Source: Conexibacter sp. SYSU D00693
GTDB lineage: Bacteria > Actinomycetota > Thermoleophilia > Solirubrobacterales > Solirubrobacteraceae
Direction: 5' to 3'
Length of the DNA stretch: 64,000 bases
Assembly: GCF_017084525.1 (NCBI RefSeq)
Contig: NZ_CP070950.1
Location: 620,001-684,000 of the forward strand
Part shown: positions 60,585-64,000 of the stretch, piece after piece
Position numbering within the stretch: position 1 is the first letter of the stretch
How the letters are laid out: every line of letters begins with the position of its first letter
Made by a program: the position numbers and the translations under genes
The notes under the pieces: model-generated
What the model was told of the DNA's origin: nothing
The model's input: the letters and a program-made list of their open reading frames with translations, nothing else
Databases searched by the model: none

Positions 60585-61928
60585 ATGCAGACCTTGATCG
60601 GCGCGGCGCTCATCGCCATGGGCCTCGTCGTCGCGACGCTCGTCCACACGCGCTCCCGTCCCGGTCACGCCGCCGCGCCGCTCGCGGCCGATCCCACCCT
60701 CGACCGCCGCGCCGCCGAGCTCGAGCTGCGCGCGGCGGAGCTCGAGCGCCAGGCCGCCGAGCTCGAACGCCTCAAGGTCGAGCGCGAGCGGGCGCTGGAG
60801 CGCGCGAGCGGCCTGAGCGCCGCCGAGGCCAAGCAGGAGCTCCTCAAGGACGTCGAGGGCGAGGCGCGCCAGGACGCGGCGCGGGTCCTGCGCCGCGTCG
60901 AGGACGAGACCAAGCGCGACGCCGAGCGGCGCGTGCGCTCGATCCTGTCCGTGGCGATGCAGCGCCTCGCCGCGTCGCACGCGACGCAGACCACCGTCTC
61001 CGTGGTCCAGCTGCCGGGCGACGACATGAAGGGCCGGATCATCGGCCGCGAGGGGCGCAACATCCGCGCGCTCGAGAACCTCACCGGCGTCGACTTCATC
61101 GTCGACGACACACCCGGCGCCGTCGTCCTCAGCGCCTTCGACGGCGTGCGCCGCGAGGTCGCGCGGATGACGCTCGAGCGCCTGCTGCAGGACGGCCGGA
61201 TCCACCCGGCCCGCATCGAGGAGGTGTTCTTCTCGGCGAAGTCCGACCTCGACGCCCACATCGTCGAGGTCGGCGAGGCCGCCGTCCTGGAGGCCGGCGT
61301 CCAGGGCCTGGACCCGGAGCTCGTGCGCCTCCTCGGCCGGCTGCGCTTCCGCACGAGCTACGGCCAGGACGTGCTCGCCCACTCGATCGAGTGCGCGCTG
61401 ATGGCGGGCACGATGGCCCACGAGCTCGGGGCCAGCGCGAAGACGGCGAAGCGCGCCGCGCTCCTGCACGACATCGGCAAGGCGGTGTCCGGCGAGGTCG
61501 AGGGCCCGCACGCGCTGGTCGGCGGCGACCTGGCCCGCCGCCACGGCGAGCGCGAGGCCGTCGCCCACGCCATGGAGGCCCACCACAACGAGGTCGAGCC
61601 GCAGACCGTCGAGGCGGTGATCGTGCAGGCGGCCGACGCGCTGAGCGGCGCCCGGCCGGGGGCGCGCGGGGAGTCGCTGGAGCACTACGTCAAGCGCCTG
61701 CGCGACCTCGAGCAGCTCGCCGCCCGCCACGACGGCGTCGAGAAGGTCTACGCGATGCAGGCGGGCCGCGAGGTCCGCGTCATCGTCGAGCCGTCGGCCG
61801 TGGACGACGCGGGCGCGGGCGTGCTGGCCCGCGGCATCGCCCGGGAGATCGAGCGCGAGCTCGAGTACCCCGGCCAGATCAAGGTCACGGTGATCCGGGA
61901 GTCGCGCGCGGTGGACTACGCCAGGTGA
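60585..61928 (+). CDS. rny: Ribonuclease Y
   Basis: Membrane-anchored endonuclease that starts mRNA decay. 447 residues: one N-terminal helix (3-20), a charged coiled coil (about 40-105), KH with GRIIGREGRNIRALENLTG, and an HD domain with LLHDIGK and MEAHHNEVEPQ. Shorter than the Firmicutes enzyme (about 520) because of a shorter coiled coil. RNase Y is missing from many actinobacteria that use RNase E, so its occurrence with RNase J says something about this lineage. Overlaps the convergent MFS gene by 44 bases. Confidence 0.95.
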   Translation: MQTLIGAALIAMGLVVATLVHTRSRPGHAAAPLAADPTLDRRAAELELRAAELERQAAELERLKVERERALERASGLSAAEAKQELLKDVEGEARQDAARVLRRVEDETKRDAERRVRSILSVAMQRLAASHATQTTVSVVQLPGDDMKGRIIGREGRNIRALENLTGVDFIVDDTPGAVVLSAFDGVRREVARMTLERLLQDGRIHPARIEEVFFSAKSDLDAHIVEVGEAAVLEAGVQGLDPELVRLLGRLRFRTSYGQDVLAHSIECALMAGTMAHELGASAKTAKRAALLHDIGKAVSGEVEGPHALVGGDLARRHGEREAVAHAMEAHHNEVEPQTVEAVIVQAADALSGARPGARGESLEHYVKRLRDLEQLAARHDGVEKVYAMQAGREVRVIVEPSAVDDAGAGVLARGIAREIERELEYPGQIKVTVIRESRAVDYAR

Positions 61929-63189
61929 GCTCGCGCACGCCGCGAGCCAGGAGCGGCAGGGCGGTCGTCACCACGCAGGCGATCCCGCCGACCGCCAGGA
62001 CCTCACGCGCCCCGACCGCGTCGGCCAGCGGCCCCGCCAAGGCGTAGGCCACCGGCAGCAGCGCCAGCGACCCCATCCAGTCGAAGGCCGACACGCGCCC
62101 GAGCGCGGCGGGCGGGATCAGCTCGCTCAGGGCCGTGGTCCACCACACGTCGAAGAGCGAGAGGCCCCAGCCGCCGGCCGCGGCGACGGCGAGCGTGAGG
62201 ACCAGCGGCGCGTCGACCGCCAGGCAGACGCCGATGAGCGGCCACAGCAGGGCTACGACGTGCGACGCGAGGATCGGGTGCGTGGGCCGCCAGCGCAGGC
62301 CCGTGGCGGCACCGGACAGCGCCCCCGCGCCGAAGGCCGTCATGGTCCAGCCGAAGACCGCGGTGTCGCCGTGGACCTCCTCGGCGACCGTCGGGCCGAG
62401 GACGAACAGCGGCCCGTAGGCGAGGATCAGCGCCGCGGTGGCGCCGAGGATGGTCGCCCACACCCAGACGCGGCTGCGGACCTCCGCCCAGCCCTCGGCG
62501 AGCTCCGTGCGCCACGAGGGCGCCGGCTCGGGCAGCGCGGTGAGCGACGGCGCCGGCACGGACGGCTCGCCCTCGTCCACGAGGCCGGTGCGCCTGCGCG
62601 TGCGCACGCCGGCGACGAGCAGCGCGCTCACGAGGAACGTCACGGCGTCGACGGCGAACGCCACGCCGGCGCTGAGGCCGACGACGAGCGCGGTCCCGAT
62701 CGCCGGGCCTGCGAGCTCTGCGACGTTGTCGGTCATCGAGGTCACCGCGCGGGCGGCCTGGATGTCCTCCTCGGGCACGGTCTCCGGCACGAGGCCGGTC
62801 TGCGCGGGGCGGAAGAACGCCTCGGCGCTGCCGAAGACGAGGCTCGCGACGACGAGGTGCCACACCTCCGCGCTGCCGGTGAGGACGAGCACGGCGACGA
62901 CCGTCTGCACGACCGCGCGCACGACGTCGGTCGCCAGGACCAGCCGGGCGCGCGGCAGCCGGTCGGCCCAGACGCCGCCGACGAGCAGGAGCAGCACGAG
63001 CGGCAGCGCCTGCGCGGTGAGGACGAGGCCCAGGTCCGTGGCGCTGCCGGTGTCCGTGACGTACAGCGCGAGCGCCACGACGACCACGCGGTCGCCCAGC
63101 GACGAGCCGGCCTGGGCGAGCCAGAGCCGGCGGAAGTCGCGGTGGCGGACGACGGACAGCGGCGACACGAAGACGCAGCAGTGCAGCAC
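61885..63189 (-). CDS. MFS transporter (MFS_3, EntS-like)
   Basis: 434 residues with about twelve transmembrane helices. Family blocks include VVRHRDFRRLWLAQAGSSLGDRV, GGVWADRLPRARLVLATDVVRA in the loop between helices 2 and 3, and FRPAQTGLVPE. MFS_3 members export siderophores, macrolides or other hydrophobic compounds; the substrate cannot be assigned. GTG at 63189 is used; a second GTG 21 bases later would give a start closer to PLSVVRHRD. Confidence 0.9.
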   Translation of the reverse strand: MLHCCVFVSPLSVVRHRDFRRLWLAQAGSSLGDRVVVVALALYVTDTGSATDLGLVLTAQALPLVLLLLVGGVWADRLPRARLVLATDVVRAVVQTVVAVLVLTGSAEVWHLVVASLVFGSAEAFFRPAQTGLVPETVPEEDIQAARAVTSMTDNVAELAGPAIGTALVVGLSAGVAFAVDAVTFLVSALLVAGVRTRRRTGLVDEGEPSVPAPSLTALPEPAPSWRTELAEGWAEVRSRVWVWATILGATAALILAYGPLFVLGPTVAEEVHGDTAVFGWTMTAFGAGALSGAATGLRWRPTHPILASHVVALLWPLIGVCLAVDAPLVLTLAVAAAGGWGLSLFDVWWTTALSELIPPAALGRVSAFDWMGSLALLPVAYALAGPLADAVGAREVLAVGGIACVVTTALPLLARGVRELTWRSPPRATPGSP

Positions 63190-63214
63190 CTCGCCCGGCG
63201 CGAGGAGGTGCGGC

Positions 63215-63220
63215 TACCCT
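63215..63220 (+). promoter_or_regulatory. -10 element of miaB (near-leaderless)
   Basis: TACCCT, 11 bases before the miaB GTG, in the divergent gap with the MFS gene. Confidence 0.4.
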
Positions 63221-63231
63221 GCGGGGCTGCC

Positions 63232-64000
63232 GTGAGCGCCCGGTCGGTCCACATCACGACGTTCGGCTGCCAGATGAACGAGCACGACTCCGAGCGGATG
63301 CTCGGGATGCTCGACGCCCTGGGCTACGCGCCGACCGAGGACCGCGACGCGGCGGACCTCATCCTCTTCAACACCTGCTCGATCCGCGAGAAGGCCGACG
63401 ACCGCTTCGTCGCGCACCTGCGCCAGGCCGCGGCCGTCAAGCGCCGGCGCCCGGAGACGCTCATCGGGGTCGGCGGCTGCTGGGCCCAGTCGGTCAAGGA
63501 CCAGGTCTTCCGGCAGTTCCCGTTCGTCGACGTCGCCTTCGGCCCCGGTCAGGTGCACAAGCTCGCCGAGTTCCTCACGAGCGACTCGCTGACCGCGCAG
63601 GGGTTCTTCGAGTTCGAGGGCTTCACCGGCCACCTGCCGGCGCGCCGCGCCCGCGACGTCCAGGGGTGGGTGCAGATCTCCGCCGGCTGCAACCAGCGCT
63701 GCTCGTACTGCATCGTCCCGTCGACCCGGGGGCGCGAGGTGTCGCGGCCGCTGGAGGAGCTCGTCGACGAGGTCCGCGGCCTCGTGGCCGACGGGGTGCG
63801 CGAGGTGACGCTGCTGGGCCAGAACGTCAACTCGTGGGGCGTGCGCCTGCGGCCGCACCCGTCGACGTTCGCGACGCTCCTGCGCGAGCTCGACGCGATC
63901 GAGGGCCTGGACCGCATCCGCTACACGTCCCCGCACCCGCAGGACATGAAGGAGGACGTCGTCCTCGCCCACGCGGAGTGCCCGAGCGTGTGCGAGCACG
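63232..64000 (+). CDS. miaB: tRNA-2-methylthio-N6-dimethylallyladenosine synthase MiaB (3' truncated by window)
   Basis: Radical-SAM methylthiotransferase that modifies A37 of tRNAs reading UNN codons. The first 256 residues are present. The UPF0004 domain holds one cluster through C13 (TFGCQMN), C49 (NTCSIRE) and C83 (GGCWAQ); the radical-SAM cluster is C153, C157 and C160 (CNQRCSYC). The GTG at 63232 is the first usable start before the conserved HITTFGCQMN. The frame is open to the window end; the rest of the radical-SAM and TRAM domains lie outside. Confidence 0.96.
   Translation, partial: MSARSVHITTFGCQMNEHDSERMLGMLDALGYAPTEDRDAADLILFNTCSIREKADDRFVAHLRQAAAVKRRRPETLIGVGGCWAQSVKDQVFRQFPFVDVAFGPGQVHKLAEFLTSDSLTAQGFFEFEGFTGHLPARRARDVQGWVQISAGCNQRCSYCIVPSTRGREVSRPLEELVDEVRGLVADGVREVTLLGQNVNSWGVRLRPHPSTFATLLRELDAIEGLDRIRYTSPHPQDMKEDVVLAHAECPSVCEH

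Noticed and set aside
63214-63999. Minus-strand frame of 261 codons opposite miaB
   Set aside because: The plus strand reads an uninterrupted MiaB with all six cluster cysteines; the minus frame has no family features.

Overview
The window is a very GC-rich, densely packed bacterial chromosome segment. Gene content and order point to an actinobacterium: mIHF, gmk, rpoZ and coaBC follow a pyr operon, and the clusters rimP-nusA-rnpM-infB, rpsO-pnp-M16-dapB-dapA-rnj-ftsK, and cinA-recA-recX-rny-miaB are present. RNase Y together with RNase J, a PyrK/PyrD pair, and secreted proteins ending in a CxxxC beta-rich domain suggest the deep-branching class Thermoleophilia (Solirubrobacterales-like). That placement is inferred from gene content only. 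No rRNA, tRNA, CRISPR array, prophage or insertion sequence is visible.

Layout. 1-2.1 kb: the 3' part of a GH15 glucoamylase/trehalase gene overlapping an SDR gene. 2.1-10.9 kb: a translationally coupled pyrimidine operon pyrR-pyrB-pyrC-carA-carB-pyrK-pyrD behind a PyrR-type RNA leader; pyrE and pyrF are not here. 11.0-13.5 kb: mihF, gmk, rpoZ, coaBC. 13.5-17.8 kb: MoxR, DUF58 and transglutaminase genes in one overlapping operon. 17.8-18.7 kb: a TPR gene and a convergent YbjN-like gene. 18.7-28.2 kb: translation and RNA genes (rimP, nusA, rnpM, infB, a DUF503 gene, rbfA, nrnA, truB, ribF, rpsO). 28.2-32.5 kb: a lineage-specific insertion relative to the usual rpsO-pnp order (peroxiredoxin, a 590-bp repeat-bearing gap, a secreted NHL protein, SRPBCC, DsbA-like). 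32.5-38.2 kb: pnp, M16 peptidase, a PhoX-family gene with a C-terminal frameshift on the minus strand, dapB. 38.2-42.6 kb: small accessory genes, a GT4 glycosyltransferase and recD2. 42.6-50.5 kb: dapA, rnj, then a minus-strand operon (response regulator, histidine kinase, AAC(2')-type acetyltransferase), then ftsK. 50.5-64 kb: RodZ-like, cinA, thpR, VOC, M14 carboxypeptidase, acyltransferase, recA, recX, GNAT, AlkZ-like, rny, MFS, and the 5' part of miaB.

Recurring themes. Most neighbouring same-strand genes overlap by 1-4 bases. At least thirteen genes carry a TA-N3-T hexamer only 7-12 bases before the start codon and lack a Shine-Dalgarno, which suggests widespread leaderless transcription. 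Two genes (rnpM and the M16 peptidase) have no ATG, GTG or TTG start at the expected position. A 54-bp imperfect palindrome occurs three times. NusA carries an extra Cys3-His motif. The recA upstream region combines a LexA-type box with a promoter of unusual spacing resembling mycobacterial RecA-NDp. A PhoB-type direct repeat overlaps the presumed promoter of the two-component/AAC(2') operon.
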